Of a stretch of DNA of 64,000 bases, positions 42,688 through 51,378 are shown piece by piece. This DNA comes from Nitrososphaerota archaeon (GTDB lineage: Archaea > Thermoproteota > Nitrososphaeria > Nitrososphaerales > UBA57), in the NCBI GenBank assembly GCA_024860875.1, contig JACPSZ010000017.1:169909-233908 (forward strand), read 5' to 3'. The number at the start of each line of letters is the position of its first letter. Position 1 is the stretch's first letter. The notes beneath the pieces were generated by a model. That model was given only the letters and a program-made list of their open reading frames with translations. It searched no databases and was not told the DNA's origin. Both the position numbers and the translations under genes were made by a program.

Positions 42688-42805
42688 AAGCAAGTTTATG
42701 GAGGTTGCAATGGAAGTTATTCGGGAAGAGCGCAACTTCCTTGAGGAGGTAGGCAGCCTCGGGGTCCCCAAGAAAGATGCTGCTAGCAAGGCAAGAAATA
42801 TGTGA
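42662..42805 (+). CDS. Possible 47-residue partner of the Doc-like protein
   Basis: ATG at 42662, overlapping the doc 3' end by 26 bases in another frame, stop at 42805. The product is charged and helical (SKFMEVAMEVIREERNFLEE, then VPKKDAASKARNM). Tight overlap and size suit an antitoxin or accessory peptide, but the order is the reverse of phd-doc. Coding status is uncertain. Confidence 0.4.
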   Translation: MASERSIVKSKFMEVAMEVIREERNFLEEVGSLGVPKKDAASKARNM

Positions 42806-42813
42806 GTGCTGAT

Positions 42814-42850
42814 TGCGGTCGACGGGATTTAGTTCCGAACTGGTATGCAA
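42814..42850 (-). repeat. tRNA 3'-end-like fragment C
   Basis: A 37-base sequence matching the core of fragment B (45536-45572) except six or seven central bases. On the minus strand it begins TTGCATACCAGT and ends CCCGTCGACCGCA. The T-loop is changed, so it is a decayed copy. It starts nine bases after the 47-codon frame and marks the edge of the Doc block. No gene is seen between here and 43062. Confidence 0.65.
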
Positions 42851-43025
42851 TAGCCCCTCCGCAGTGACTCTGTTGACGTACTACATTACTAATAGGATGT
42901 TGGGGGAGGCGAGTGTGTTTCATGACTCGACTCTGTGTCCATAGATCTCCCATGGCACCATGCACCTACCTCCGTCTAACATAATTGTGGTAATTCTTCT
43001 AAATAAGCGAGATGGATGATTTGCC

Positions 43026-43062
43026 CATAAAAATTATGGGAGAAGCCCTCCATCAGAGGGCT
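43026..43062 (-). terminator. Terminator of the PQQ-type dehydrogenase gene
   Basis: On the minus strand AGCCCTC and GAGGGCT (43044-43062) pair around TGATG, immediately after the stop. They are followed by a TTTTT stretch near 43028-43034. Confidence 0.65.
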
Positions 43063-45201
43063 CTATGCCTTCTTTCTTCTTGATATTACTATGCCGACTA
43101 CAGCTATGACGATGCCTATTCCTACTATGGCATAGGATATTGGGCTGACAGTCTCTACTGTTACAGTCTTGACTACTTCTTTAGGTACTTCTTTAATGAC
43201 TTCTTTAGGAACTTCCTTAATTACTTCCTTTGCTGCTGATACCTTATCAGGTAATCCATAGGCCATGATTGCACCAGGTACTTCAGAGCCGCCATTAACG
43301 AAGGCAAATATGCGCCCTCCTACAATTCTGAAGAGTTTCATCTTACCATCTGAGTCTGCCCCTATTGTAGGCTGAATTACTGTAGAGATACCTAGGTTAG
43401 CCTCGTACAGTACTTTGCCCGTGTCAGCATCAAGAGCCCTCTGATACCCATCTACAGCCGCGAACCATACCAGCCCTCCACTGACCATCACACCACCTCT
43501 GAAGCCGACGCCGTCGATAAAGTACTTCCATTTGAGCTGTCCAGTATCTAGGTCCCACGCATTGATGGTGCTGTTAATCTTCTGAGCGTATGGTCGGGCA
43601 GGACTAGCCGGATTTATTTGTCCTGCCAAGCTCACTCCGCGTGGATCAGCGTTAGTGACTTTGCTCCATGTTGGATTGTTATACGTCCCTGCATATACCA
43701 TGTTCCTCGTTGGGTCGTATGCAATATCTGCTTCTAAGCATCCAGTTACGGGGCAATTCATGAAGAATGCATCCTTGCTCGGATAGTTTGTCCATGGCTT
43801 TGTCATGTGCTCCTTATTCCTTGGATCAAGAGTCACACCGTTCCATTCTTTATTGCCCAGCAACTGCTCAGGCGTCCTTTTTATGTCCGGGCTCTGGAGG
43901 AAATGTATCAGCTCCCCAGTAGCTGCATCGAGCACATGTACGACTCCGTTTTTGCAGCCCTTTATGACCACTTTCTTATTCTGGCCCTTTATCTTGGCAT
44001 TTGCCAGTACTGTATTCCATGAGCAGTCATAATCCCATAGGTCTCTTGCAGTTGTTTGATGGGCCCATACAAGTTCTCCTGTGCCAGCATTAAGGGCAAT
44101 TACTGATGCTCCGAATAACCTGAAGCCCGGTGCATGGGTAGCATTCCAGTCAGGACCTGGTTGCGCAGTTCCGAAGTAGAGCATGCCTGTTTCTTGGTCA
44201 ACGACCATCGTACCCCATACGTTGCTGACACCAGAATTGAACCTCATGTTACCAAAGTCATTTCTTAATAGATCTTGATCAAGTGTGCATGATTTGATTC
44301 CCTGTATCCAAATCTTGTTACAATTTTGTACTAGCCAGTTACCCCAGTCCTGCTTCTCTTTCTGGAATAGAGGTTTGCATGTTGCTGGATCACCGCATGG
44401 AGGGATGTAGAAGAAGCGCCACTTTAACTGTCCTGTATTAACGTCATATCCTGCAACGTACGATCTTCCACCCCACGTTCCTTCAGATGCTCCGCCAATC
44501 GCCCAGACCATAATGTTCCCTCTAGTATAGAACGATGGAGGATGTCCTCCAGCACCGGCATAGAATCCTGAATTGGTTGGAATTCCCATTCCTTGAGGGC
44601 TATCTAAAGGTATTTCCTTGCAGAGGTTGGTATAATTCCTTACAGATTTGCCTGTCTTCGCGTCTAGTGTAGTTACTTGGCATCCAAAGTCATTTAACCA
44701 TATCTTCCCATCGACATAGTGTATGCCGTGGGTATGGCCGAGCTGGTATCCTGACGTGATAGGTAATGACGAATTGATGTTCCTGTTATCAAAATTGTCT
44801 GTCCATCTCCATGCCTCTTTTCCTGTCTTTGCATCCAATGCGAGTATCATCTTGCTGTTCAGAACGTTATACATAATGCCGTCAACTACGAGTGGGGGGG
44901 CCATGGAACCCTCACCAACGGCCGCGAAACCCTGAAACCTTCCAGCCTGCTGGGAGACTGTCGGGATTGGATAAATCCACTTCAGTTCTAAGGACTGAAC
45001 GTTCTCCTTGTTAAGTTGAGTTTGAGGGTTGAAGTTCTGTCCCAACGCATTACCATTGAGATATTCCCAGTTCTTTTGTTCTCGGGTGAGTTGAGAGGCT
45101 TGGGCATTTGCAGGTGTCACTAAAGTAATTAATACTGTCAAAGATGACATTAGTAGGATAGTTGCAACGATCAGACTCAACAGCATTATCTGTTTTGTCA
45201 T
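43063..45201 (-). CDS. PQQ-type quinoprotein dehydrogenase, secreted and membrane-anchored
   Basis: A beta-propeller dehydrogenase of about 712 residues, related to quinoprotein alcohol dehydrogenases. It has an N-terminal signal peptide, then NWEYLNGNALGQNFNPQTQL and repeated tryptophan-docking motifs such as ALDAKTGKEAWRW, ALNAGTGELVWAHQT and AWDLDTGQLKWKYF. ARDLWDYDCSW resembles the WDYD catalytic region. The C-terminus has three KEVPKEVIKEV-like repeats, a membrane helix (ISYAIVGIGIVIAVVGIVI) and a basic end, so the enzyme faces outside. The ATG at 45201 is chosen over the GTG at 45225 because CTTATATG at 45224-45233 places transcription at about 45203. Substrate and cofactor are inferred from fold only, and no pqq synthesis gene is in view. 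Confidence 0.85.
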   Translation of the reverse strand: MTKQIMLLSLIVATILLMSSLTVLITLVTPANAQASQLTREQKNWEYLNGNALGQNFNPQTQLNKENVQSLELKWIYPIPTVSQQAGRFQGFAAVGEGSMAPPLVVDGIMYNVLNSKMILALDAKTGKEAWRWTDNFDNRNINSSLPITSGYQLGHTHGIHYVDGKIWLNDFGCQVTTLDAKTGKSVRNYTNLCKEIPLDSPQGMGIPTNSGFYAGAGGHPPSFYTRGNIMVWAIGGASEGTWGGRSYVAGYDVNTGQLKWRFFYIPPCGDPATCKPLFQKEKQDWGNWLVQNCNKIWIQGIKSCTLDQDLLRNDFGNMRFNSGVSNVWGTMVVDQETGMLYFGTAQPGPDWNATHAPGFRLFGASVIALNAGTGELVWAHQTTARDLWDYDCSWNTVLANAKIKGQNKKVVIKGCKNGVVHVLDAATGELIHFLQSPDIKRTPEQLLGNKEWNGVTLDPRNKEHMTKPWTNYPSKDAFFMNCPVTGCLEADIAYDPTRNMVYAGTYNNPTWSKVTNADPRGVSLAGQINPASPARPYAQKINSTINAWDLDTGQLKWKYFIDGVGFRGGVMVSGGLVWFAAVDGYQRALDADTGKVLYEANLGISTVIQPTIGADSDGKMKLFRIVGGRIFAFVNGGSEVPGAIMAYGLPDKVSAAKEVIKEVPKEVIKEVPKEVVKTVTVETVSPISYAIVGIGIVIAVVGIVISRRKKA

Positions 45202-45431
45202 TGCCGAAATTCCTCGGCCCCGCACATATAAGGGTAGCTGGTATCCAAAAACCCTCGTCAGTTGCCGAACTTTAACGTCTGCAAAAGGGAACTCCGATTA
45301 CACAATGCAAGGAAGCTAAGCAGCAATAATTGTTATTCCTTGATTTGACGCTTCTTGATGAAGCGACTATCATTTACTTTAATGACAACAAGTTTTTCCC
45401 CAGGTTTAATTCCGCCTAAGGCGTTCTGCGC

Positions 45432-45572
45432 GCGCCGCATGGTAGGAACAACCTCCTAGAGACCACGAAAGGGGCGAATCCCCGGGAGGGATTTGAATCT
45501 TAAGTAGAAAAGCACCCAAATGCTAAGTACCAAGATGCGGTCGACGGGATTTGAACCCGTACTGGTATGCAA
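45432..45572 (-). repeat. Direct repeat copy B with tRNA 3'-end-like fragment
   Basis: This is the second copy of the 42049-42176 repeat and the best-preserved tRNA fragment (45536-45572). On the minus strand it contains a perfect T-arm, ACGGG-TTCAAAT-CCCGT, followed by CGACCGC plus A, i.e. the acceptor 3' strand and discriminator. Bases 45226-45431 hold only the dehydrogenase promoter and a small hairpin (CGCTTC/GAAGCG at 45349-45365). No protein gene is seen from 45202 to 45699. Confidence 0.75.
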
Positions 45573-45699
45573 CCATCATCTAGAATAGGCGCGCGCGATG
45601 TGAAAGATGGTACACGTCCAGCAAAATGATGCCTTCTCTGTCAAAACATTAATAGCAAGAAAGCTCTATCACAATAGGGTGTTGTAGGAACTGGGGGCG

Positions 45700-45894
45700 G
45701 TGTTTAGGCCTTCAGACCTTCTCAAACGCAGGAGAAGGTTCTTCGAAGAGGTAACTAGGGACCTGGATCCGGGTAAGAGGGAGGCTGCAATGGCCATCCT
45801 TGAGTCATGGAGAGAAGGAGAGTCGGATAAGGACCTAGTAGAGGTACTTGGCGAGGAGCTGGCCAAAAAGCTTCTTAGGAAAGAAAAGACATAG
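45700..45894 (+). CDS. Small charged protein, first of an unknown two-gene pair
   Basis: A 64-residue protein, very rich in Arg, Lys and Glu, predicted helical (LLKRRRRFFEEVTRDLD, ILESWREGESDKDLVEVLGEELAKKLL). The start is GTG at 45700. Eight bases separate it from the next gene, so they are one operon. Size, charge and pairing resemble antitoxin-toxin or regulator-effector cassettes, but no family is recognised. Confidence 0.6.
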   Translation: MFRPSDLLKRRRRFFEEVTRDLDPGKREAAMAILESWREGESDKDLVEVLGEELAKKLLRKEKT

Positions 45895-45902
45895 GAATCC
45901 TC

Positions 45903-46355
45903 ATGGAGCGGCTCGTTCGGCAATTTGCAAAGGTGTACCCGAGCTGTCGCATAAGGGATATCGAGGATTTGGTTGCGGCTATTCGTGGTAACAAGTATTG
46001 GAATATTCATCCTGGGTTGAGAGGTTCCATCTATGTTGTAGCCTTGACAAGGGCTGAGATTGCATCAAAACAGGGCTTCCTGGCCAGACCTACACACGTA
46101 GGACAGATTAGAGTTGTGGAGGCTGCGGCCAAGTATTGCAGTAAGGGAAGGGTTCTGGTTGCCATGAATGAAGGTTCCGGGTTTGAGGCGGTATCCGTAA
46201 TAACTTGGCCTGCTTTCCTGCGCTTCATCCGGCTGGATTCAAGCCGCATCTACGAAGATCTTCTGAGCGGGCAGTTGCCGCCTTTTATAGGTGAAAGGTA
46301 TGTAGCAGAGATACGCCAGAGAGCTAAGGCCTCAAGCCAAATAAGTAATCTATAG
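45903..46355 (+). CDS. Unknown protein, second of the two-gene pair
   Basis: A 150-residue mixed alpha/beta protein. Blocks worth noting are IEDLVAAIRGNKYWNIHPGLRG near 20, VALTRAEIASKQGFLARPTHVGQIRVVEA near 47 and WPAFLRFIRLDSSRIYEDLL near 103. No catalytic motif is clear. It is encoded between tRNA fragments B and D together with its small neighbour, which marks the pair as a discrete insert. Toxin-antitoxin or a small defence cassette is a guess. Confidence 0.6.
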   Translation: MERLVRQFAKVYPSCRIRDIEDLVAAIRGNKYWNIHPGLRGSIYVVALTRAEIASKQGFLARPTHVGQIRVVEAAAKYCSKGRVLVAMNEGSGFEAVSVITWPAFLRFIRLDSSRIYEDLLSGQLPPFIGERYVAEIRQRAKASSQISNL

Positions 46356-46448
46356 CGTATTCCTCAGTAATCGCTTCTTACGAACAATTTCTATCGACCT
46401 AGAGATGCAATTTGGACGAAAGCAAGTCGGGATCTGGTCAACCCATCC

Positions 46449-46469
46449 ATGCGGTCGACGTGATTTGAA
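46449..46469 (-). repeat. tRNA 3'-end-like fragment D
   Basis: The 21-base ATGCGGTCGACGTGATTTGAA matches fragment B over 20 positions before diverging into an A-run. It lies in the 262-base gap before the helicase gene, which otherwise shows only a TATA-like GATTAAATAAAG at 46587-46598. Confidence 0.55.
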
Positions 46470-46617
46470 TAAAAAAAAGGTGTGATAATGGAGTTTTGAT
46501 CTTCTCCAACTTACTCCTCCTTGACCCGTGTTTGACCGTTAATGGTCTTACTCCAGATCCGGGATCCTTATTTGAAATAGCCTAGGATTAAATAAAGCAT
46601 CAAAACAGGCTATCCGC

Positions 46618-49014
46618 TTGAGCGTTTTCCTCAACCTACTCCTCGAAATGATCGCGTTTTTCCTGACTATTGGCATATTTCTAATAATTCTCGGCAAGGT
46701 TCTGGCCCGATCAATCTCTAATGCGGACCGGCGATTGGAAGAAATCGAAAACGATCTTAACGGATACAAGTCGTATGGCTACTACCTTCCATTAAGTAGG
46801 AGAGAAACCAGCGAGGTCACCCTAAATCAAGCGACAAAATTCCTCAAAGAGCCCTTATGGCCATTCGTCAGCAGGGAACAGAACAAGCTCGCAGATAGCT
46901 GCAGACAAAGAGCTAATGAATTAAAGGGATTCCTAGAGGGATATACTCAAAATTATGTTGAACATAATGTCAAGCAACACAAAGACTTTTTTCAGGATAA
47001 ACAACTTGATCAAGAACAGATAGCATCCATCGTAAAAGACGATCTGTACAATCTCGCGATTGCAGCAGCTGGTTCAGGAAAGACCCGTGTCCTTACTACA
47101 CGTATTGCCTATCTCACAAGACGGAACGTTTCTCCCGAAAAGCTACTCGTTCTTGCATATACCAACAGAGCTGTAGAGGAAATGCAAAGACGGCTTAACG
47201 GTGAGTATGGTGTTTCTGTTGATGTACATACATTTCATTCATTCGGACGCAAGGTCCTAAAGACACTCTGGCCAGAATTTCGGAGCGGAATAGCGGATGA
47301 AGAACACCAAAGGGAGCACATCCTGGAAACCTTTAACGATCTTTTGTCTCAGAACAAATCATATGCCAAGGCCTTACTTGAGTACTCGAATTCAAGGAGT
47401 GAACCTGATGTGGAAGATTTTGATGATGCAGAGAAATATTACAGATACCTCGTACAACAGCAATACACGACCCTAAATTCCATTAGAGTAAAATCGATCG
47501 CAGAGCGGGACATCGCTAATTTCCTATTCCTCAACCAAGCGGAGTTCAAATACGAACCTATAGCCAAGTGGGCAGACCGCAGCAGAGAATTTAGGCAATA
47601 TCAACCGGATTTTTACCTCCCGAAATATGAGATTTACATCGAGCACTGGGCCGTAGATAAGGCAGGTAACGTCCCGCATTGGTTCGATTTAAGCAAAACT
47701 AGGGAAGTGACATCACGGAGATACTCGGCGCAAAGGAAATGGAAGTTAAAGCAGTTTCATAAGTACAGACGTGAACTTATCCAGACATTTTATTATCAAT
47801 GGGCCGACGGCTCTCTGATAGAGCAGTTAGAACAACAACTGCGTGACAGGGGGGTGGAGTTAAGAGAACTCGGTCTTCAAGAATTGATCAAGAAGGTTGG
47901 GGAGTATATCCCGCACAAGAATACGTTAGTCGAATTCATAATTAATTTCATCAACACCGCAAAATCATCTGGTTTAGGAATCCCAGAAATCAAGACGAAA
48001 CTTCAGAATGACCTTGCAACTCGCAAGCAAAGGCGATTTGCCAATTTAGTGCTCCCCGTTTGGGAACGATATGAAACTTGGCTCAGACAGAATGACATGG
48101 TCGACTTCAACGATATGATCAATTACGCTCTGAGGGTCGCAAGGGAGCAGAAAGACCTAGTTAAGGAGAGATACAGTCATATATTAATCGATGAGTTTCA
48201 GGATATTACCAGCACGCAACTGGAACTCATCAAGTGTTTTGTTAGTGAGAATGGAGATACGAAGCTTTTTTGCGTAGGAGACGATTGGCAGAACATCTTT
48301 TCATTTGCAGGCTCTAATGTTGAACACATAGTACATTTTGAGGAACACTTCCCTTGTCCCGAAGTAACCCCAATTACCACGAACTATCGGTGTCCAAAGA
48401 ACATAGTCGAGGCAGCTAATTCCAGCATCTCTAATAATAAATCCAAAGTGCCAAAAAAAGTACGCGCCTCGTCTGAGCAGACTTACCCTATAGAAGTGTA
48501 CGAGATCCCTCGGGGTCATGGTGAGGAATACGATAATTTCGAATTTCAAGCATCTAAGAACCTGATAGAAGAGTTGCTAAGGAAAAAAGAAAAAGACGAA
48601 ACTATCATGGTTCTGTCCCGGTTTAACTTCCGCATAAAAAGTCTTGAGCTGGAGTTCCCCAACCCTTCGGTAAGATTTCTCTCTGTCCATAAAGCCAAAG
48701 GAACCGAGGCCGACTATGTTATCCTTCTAGGATGCGTTAGGGGTCTCTACGGCTTCCCATCAGAGGTCAATGATGCAAATATCCTCGACTTGGCAAGGTC
48801 AGGCAAGAGGAGTCAGCGGGACCGTTATGAGGAGGAGAGACGGTTGTTTTATGTAGCACTCACAAGGTGTAAGAAACGTCTGTTCCTTTTCACATCTAGT
48901 AAGTCAAGATCGCCATTCCTAAAGGAGATAGAACTATCCCTGACCTTCCGACCTTGTGAGTTGTTATTGCAAACATATGCTTCAAATAACTCTACAACGA
49001 GTAGGCCGATCTAG
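46618..49014 (+). CDS. Membrane-anchored helicase IV (HelD/UvrD)-like protein with inserted PD-(D/E)XK nuclease domain
   Basis: A 798-residue SF1A helicase. The N-terminus has a membrane helix near 5-30 (LLEMIAFFLTIGIFLIILG). Walker A is AAAGSGKTRVLTTRIAYL near 150, and motif Ia is VLAYTNRAVEEM. Motif II is LIDEFQDITSTQ near 523, motif III VGDDWQNIFSFAGS near 555, motif IV NYRCP, and motifs V/VI VHKAKGTEADYVILLG and EEERRLFYVALTR. These match E. coli helicase IV in order. Between Ia and II lies an insert with PDFYLPKYEIYIEHW, where Asp331 and Glu342 fit a restriction-endonuclease fold. The TTG at 46618 sits 26 bases from the TATA-like GATTAAATAAAG, so the hydrophobic N-terminus is probably real. 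It is probably a DNA-processing or defence enzyme. Confidence 0.85.
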   Translation: MSVFLNLLLEMIAFFLTIGIFLIILGKVLARSISNADRRLEEIENDLNGYKSYGYYLPLSRRETSEVTLNQATKFLKEPLWPFVSREQNKLADSCRQRANELKGFLEGYTQNYVEHNVKQHKDFFQDKQLDQEQIASIVKDDLYNLAIAAAGSGKTRVLTTRIAYLTRRNVSPEKLLVLAYTNRAVEEMQRRLNGEYGVSVDVHTFHSFGRKVLKTLWPEFRSGIADEEHQREHILETFNDLLSQNKSYAKALLEYSNSRSEPDVEDFDDAEKYYRYLVQQQYTTLNSIRVKSIAERDIANFLFLNQAEFKYEPIAKWADRSREFRQYQPDFYLPKYEIYIEHWAVDKAGNVPHWFDLSKTREVTSRRYSAQRKWKLKQFHKYRRELIQTFYYQWADGSLIEQLEQQLRDRGVELRELGLQELIKKVGEYIPHKNTLVEFIINFINTAKSSGLGIPEIKTKLQNDLATRKQRRFANLVLPVWERYETWLRQNDMVDFNDMINYALRVAREQKDLVKERYSHILIDEFQDITSTQLELIKCFVSENGDTKLFCVGDDWQNIFSFAGSNVEHIVHFEEHFPCPEVTPITTNYRCPKNIVEAANSSISNNKSKVPKKVRASSEQTYPIEVYEIPRGHGEEYDNFEFQASKNLIEELLRKKEKDETIMVLSRFNFRIKSLELEFPNPSVRFLSVHKAKGTEADYVILLGCVRGLYGFPSEVNDANILDLARSGKRSQRDRYEEERRLFYVALTRCKKRLFLFTSSKSRSPFLKEIELSLTFRPCELLLQTYASNNSTTSRPI

Positions 49015-49088
49015 AATCCAAACATTAGCAAAAATAATCCCGAAGCCCCCGACCTAACACTAAGCTCAGAACATTCGCAGGTAATGGC

Positions 49089-49131
49089 GCGCTAGGCTAG
49101 CTAGGCTAGGGTAGGCTAGCTAGGGCTAGAG
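49089..49131. repeat. GCTAG-type short tandem repeat
   Basis: CTAG-centred units (GCTAGGCTAGCTAGGCTAGG and onward) fill about 40 bases. CTAG is usually rare in prokaryotic genomes. On the plus strand a start-less frame (49110-49323) follows it, with a protein-like stretch (REIIIRCAFILEELGHPISS). It may be a gene remnant. Otherwise the 436 bases from 49015 to 49450 hold no supported gene. Confidence 0.5.
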
Positions 49132-49304
49132 AGATTATCATACGCTGCGCTTTCATACTCGAAGAGCTTGGTCATCCAATTTCTAGCATCGCTACTAAAC
49201 TTGCTGAAGACTTGCCATATCATCGGGCTAGGTTTACAAAGTCTTGCCAGAAATCCGATATTGAAGATCTTACTCTTACTCGCAGCTTAATTTCCGCTTT
49301 ATAT

Positions 49305-49320
49305 ACGGGGGCTCCCCCGT
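49305..49320. repeat. Perfect GC-rich palindrome
   Basis: ACGGGGGCTCCCCCGT is a perfect inverted repeat just after CTTTATATAC. It could be a hairpin near the end of the start-less frame or an operator next to a TATA box. There is no T-run directly after it. Confidence 0.4.
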
Positions 49321-49450
49321 CATAGTCTAACATGGGGCCTGTTTTGTTAGTAACTCTTACTCTACTACTATAGTACTCTACTCCTTTACTATTGTTTCTT
49401 CATATTGTAACCCCCGTCGTCATTTTGCGCAGAGGCGTGCACTAGAAGTC

Positions 49451-51349
49451 CTATAACTCAAGTTTGAGAATGTAAAAGCCAAAGTTTCTGTCGCTTGCAA
49501 GTATGTATTTTTGTCCATTTATTGTGTGCAGATAGACGCCCCAGAAGTCTGTGTGCGCAAGCAGCTTTCCTTCCTTATCAAAGATGGTTGGGGCCTTAAA
49601 GTAAGCAATTTCCTTAGGCTCTTTTGGATTTGAAAAGTTTACCACTCTTACTCCGTCAGCGTACCACGAAATGAAAGCAATGTTGCCGTCTATCGCGATG
49701 TTGTGTATTGTGTGATTGCCTATTGGAGGAGGATTAACGAATACATTATTTACAGCGAATTGACCGACTTCTCTGATATTGTTAGGATTTGAAACTTCAA
49801 GGAGTCGAAGGTAGCCCCATCCGTCAAACGCTATGCCTATTCTGATCTTAGTGCCTTCATGCTCTTTTATTGCCAGACCTGTGGATTTCTTTACGAAGAA
49901 TGTAGGAATACTCAATTGTTTTTGTATTAACGCGTCGATGGGTATTTCATCATCGGTAAAAATTACTGCGGCGTTATACCCTTGATCTGCCATGTTCTTG
50001 GCTTTTATTTCTACGCCGCAACCTCCCCAATCAAGCAGAGCTATTGCGCTCTCTGGAGGAGCAGGTTTCATTTTATCGACTGTGCATGCGGAGCCGAGAT
50101 AATACGTTGAGCCAGTAATTGTCTTGTTGACAACAGGTACTATGTGAACGTGATCAATATACCATGCTACAGGCACTTCCAGAGCACCCTGAGCCTGATA
50201 TTCTTCTCCTCTGTGAGAACCATCCTCGATTCTAAGCACAAGAGTGAACGGAGACAGATCTTCGTCTCCCATCAGCACAACGTTCCCTTCACCGTTTGGA
50301 ATTGCTGAATGTGAATTTCCTTCAGGATGTTTTCCGCTAAGAGGGTCTGGATCGGCGTAGGCACTCTGGCCAAGTAATTTAGGAGATGACGGATTCGTTA
50401 TGTCAAGTATAACAAGGCCTGCGTCCCAGTATGATAGATATGCTATGACCTTACCTGCATAGTAAGGATTTGCATTGTTAGCTGGAAAGGTTTTAGCCCA
50501 TACATCGTGCACAAAGACTGCTTGATAGTTTCCCAGAAGGTCGCTCTTTATTTTTAATTCCCTTGCTCCTACGGCAACGACTTCTACAGGGTTTCTTGGG
50601 TCTGTTATATTCACAATGCGCAAATAAGACGAACCCACGTCTGCTAACAATACGTAGGCTTTGGTGCCCTGCTGGTACATGAAGAGATTGTGTATCGGGG
50701 GGCTATAGAAACTGCTAAGGTGGATTGGATTCCTTGGGTTAGTTACATTATAAATTTCAACCCCGCCTTTCCCTTTATTGTACGCTGTAGTACAAGGCTC
50801 GTTAGAATGAATCAGAATATCACCTTGACGATAAGGAGTTGTGATATGGGAAACCTTGATGGCGTTTGCACGTGTATTTGGCGGTGAAGGTATGCTTGCT
50901 ACATACAATGGATTAGAAGGGTCTGATATGTCAACTATTCTGACTCCGAAACCAGAGCAGATTGGCTTGTCATAAGTTCCTACATAGGCAAAATTTCCAA
51001 ACGCCCAAACGTCTGTCACAGATCTAGCTCCAGGATCTGATATACCGTCGCCATCCAGATCGAATGATACATGTCCAACTAACTTAAGCTGCGGTGCCTT
51101 GCGGGGTGCTTGTACATTGTATTCGACTAGAGGTTCCGTGATATAATTTGGAAGGTCATGAGCATTATCTGGATGTGAATGGCAGTAAGTGTACTTGTTT
51201 GAAATTTGATGACAATGATATTCAAACCTTGAAGAACTCTGAATGATTTGGGGTTGCTGGACATAAGGAGAATATACTAGCAATAATGCTGTACTTAGCA
51301 GGGCGACGACAAACAAAGCGATGATCTTTTGCACTTGCAAGTTACACAT
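49451..51349 (-). CDS. Secreted LVIVD-repeat protein with protease-associated (PA) domain
   Basis: An extracellular protein of 632 residues. The signal peptide is near 8-27 (IIALFVVALLSTALLLVYS). A short His/Cys-rich stretch (YHCHQISNKYTYCHSHPDNAH near 44-64) may bind metal. LVIVD beta-propeller repeats follow (VRIVDISDPSNPLYVASI, LRIVNITDPRNPVEVVAV, LVILDITNPSSPKLLGQS, VRVVNFSNPKEPKEIAYF). Between them lies a PA-like domain (GYNAAVIFTDDEIPIDALIQ, IPTFFVKKSTG). No catalytic residues are evident. GCTTAAATAAT at 51358-51368 would start the message near 51338, so a TTG at 51340 or GTG at 51334 may be the real start, with the signal peptide kept. Confidence 0.85.
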   Translation of the reverse strand: MCNLQVQKIIALFVVALLSTALLLVYSPYVQQPQIIQSSSRFEYHCHQISNKYTYCHSHPDNAHDLPNYITEPLVEYNVQAPRKAPQLKLVGHVSFDLDGDGISDPGARSVTDVWAFGNFAYVGTYDKPICSGFGVRIVDISDPSNPLYVASIPSPPNTRANAIKVSHITTPYRQGDILIHSNEPCTTAYNKGKGGVEIYNVTNPRNPIHLSSFYSPPIHNLFMYQQGTKAYVLLADVGSSYLRIVNITDPRNPVEVVAVGARELKIKSDLLGNYQAVFVHDVWAKTFPANNANPYYAGKVIAYLSYWDAGLVILDITNPSSPKLLGQSAYADPDPLSGKHPEGNSHSAIPNGEGNVVLMGDEDLSPFTLVLRIEDGSHRGEEYQAQGALEVPVAWYIDHVHIVPVVNKTITGSTYYLGSACTVDKMKPAPPESAIALLDWGGCGVEIKAKNMADQGYNAAVIFTDDEIPIDALIQKQLSIPTFFVKKSTGLAIKEHEGTKIRIGIAFDGWGYLRLLEVSNPNNIREVGQFAVNNVFVNPPPIGNHTIHNIAIDGNIAFISWYADGVRVVNFSNPKEPKEIAYFKAPTIFDKEGKLLAHTDFWGVYLHTINGQKYILASDRNFGFYILKLEL

Positions 51350-51378
51350 GCTTTGGATTATTTAAGCGAAAAGCAATT

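Noticed and set aside
45349..45365. Hairpin CGCTTC/GAAGCG as a terminator
   Set aside because: No T-run on either side and no gene ending nearby on a fitting strand.
42049..45572. Complete tRNA genes on the minus strand
   Set aside because: The T-arm and acceptor 3' strand are clear, but no pairing 5' acceptor strand or D-arm is found nearby in any copy, even allowing for an intron. They are fragments.
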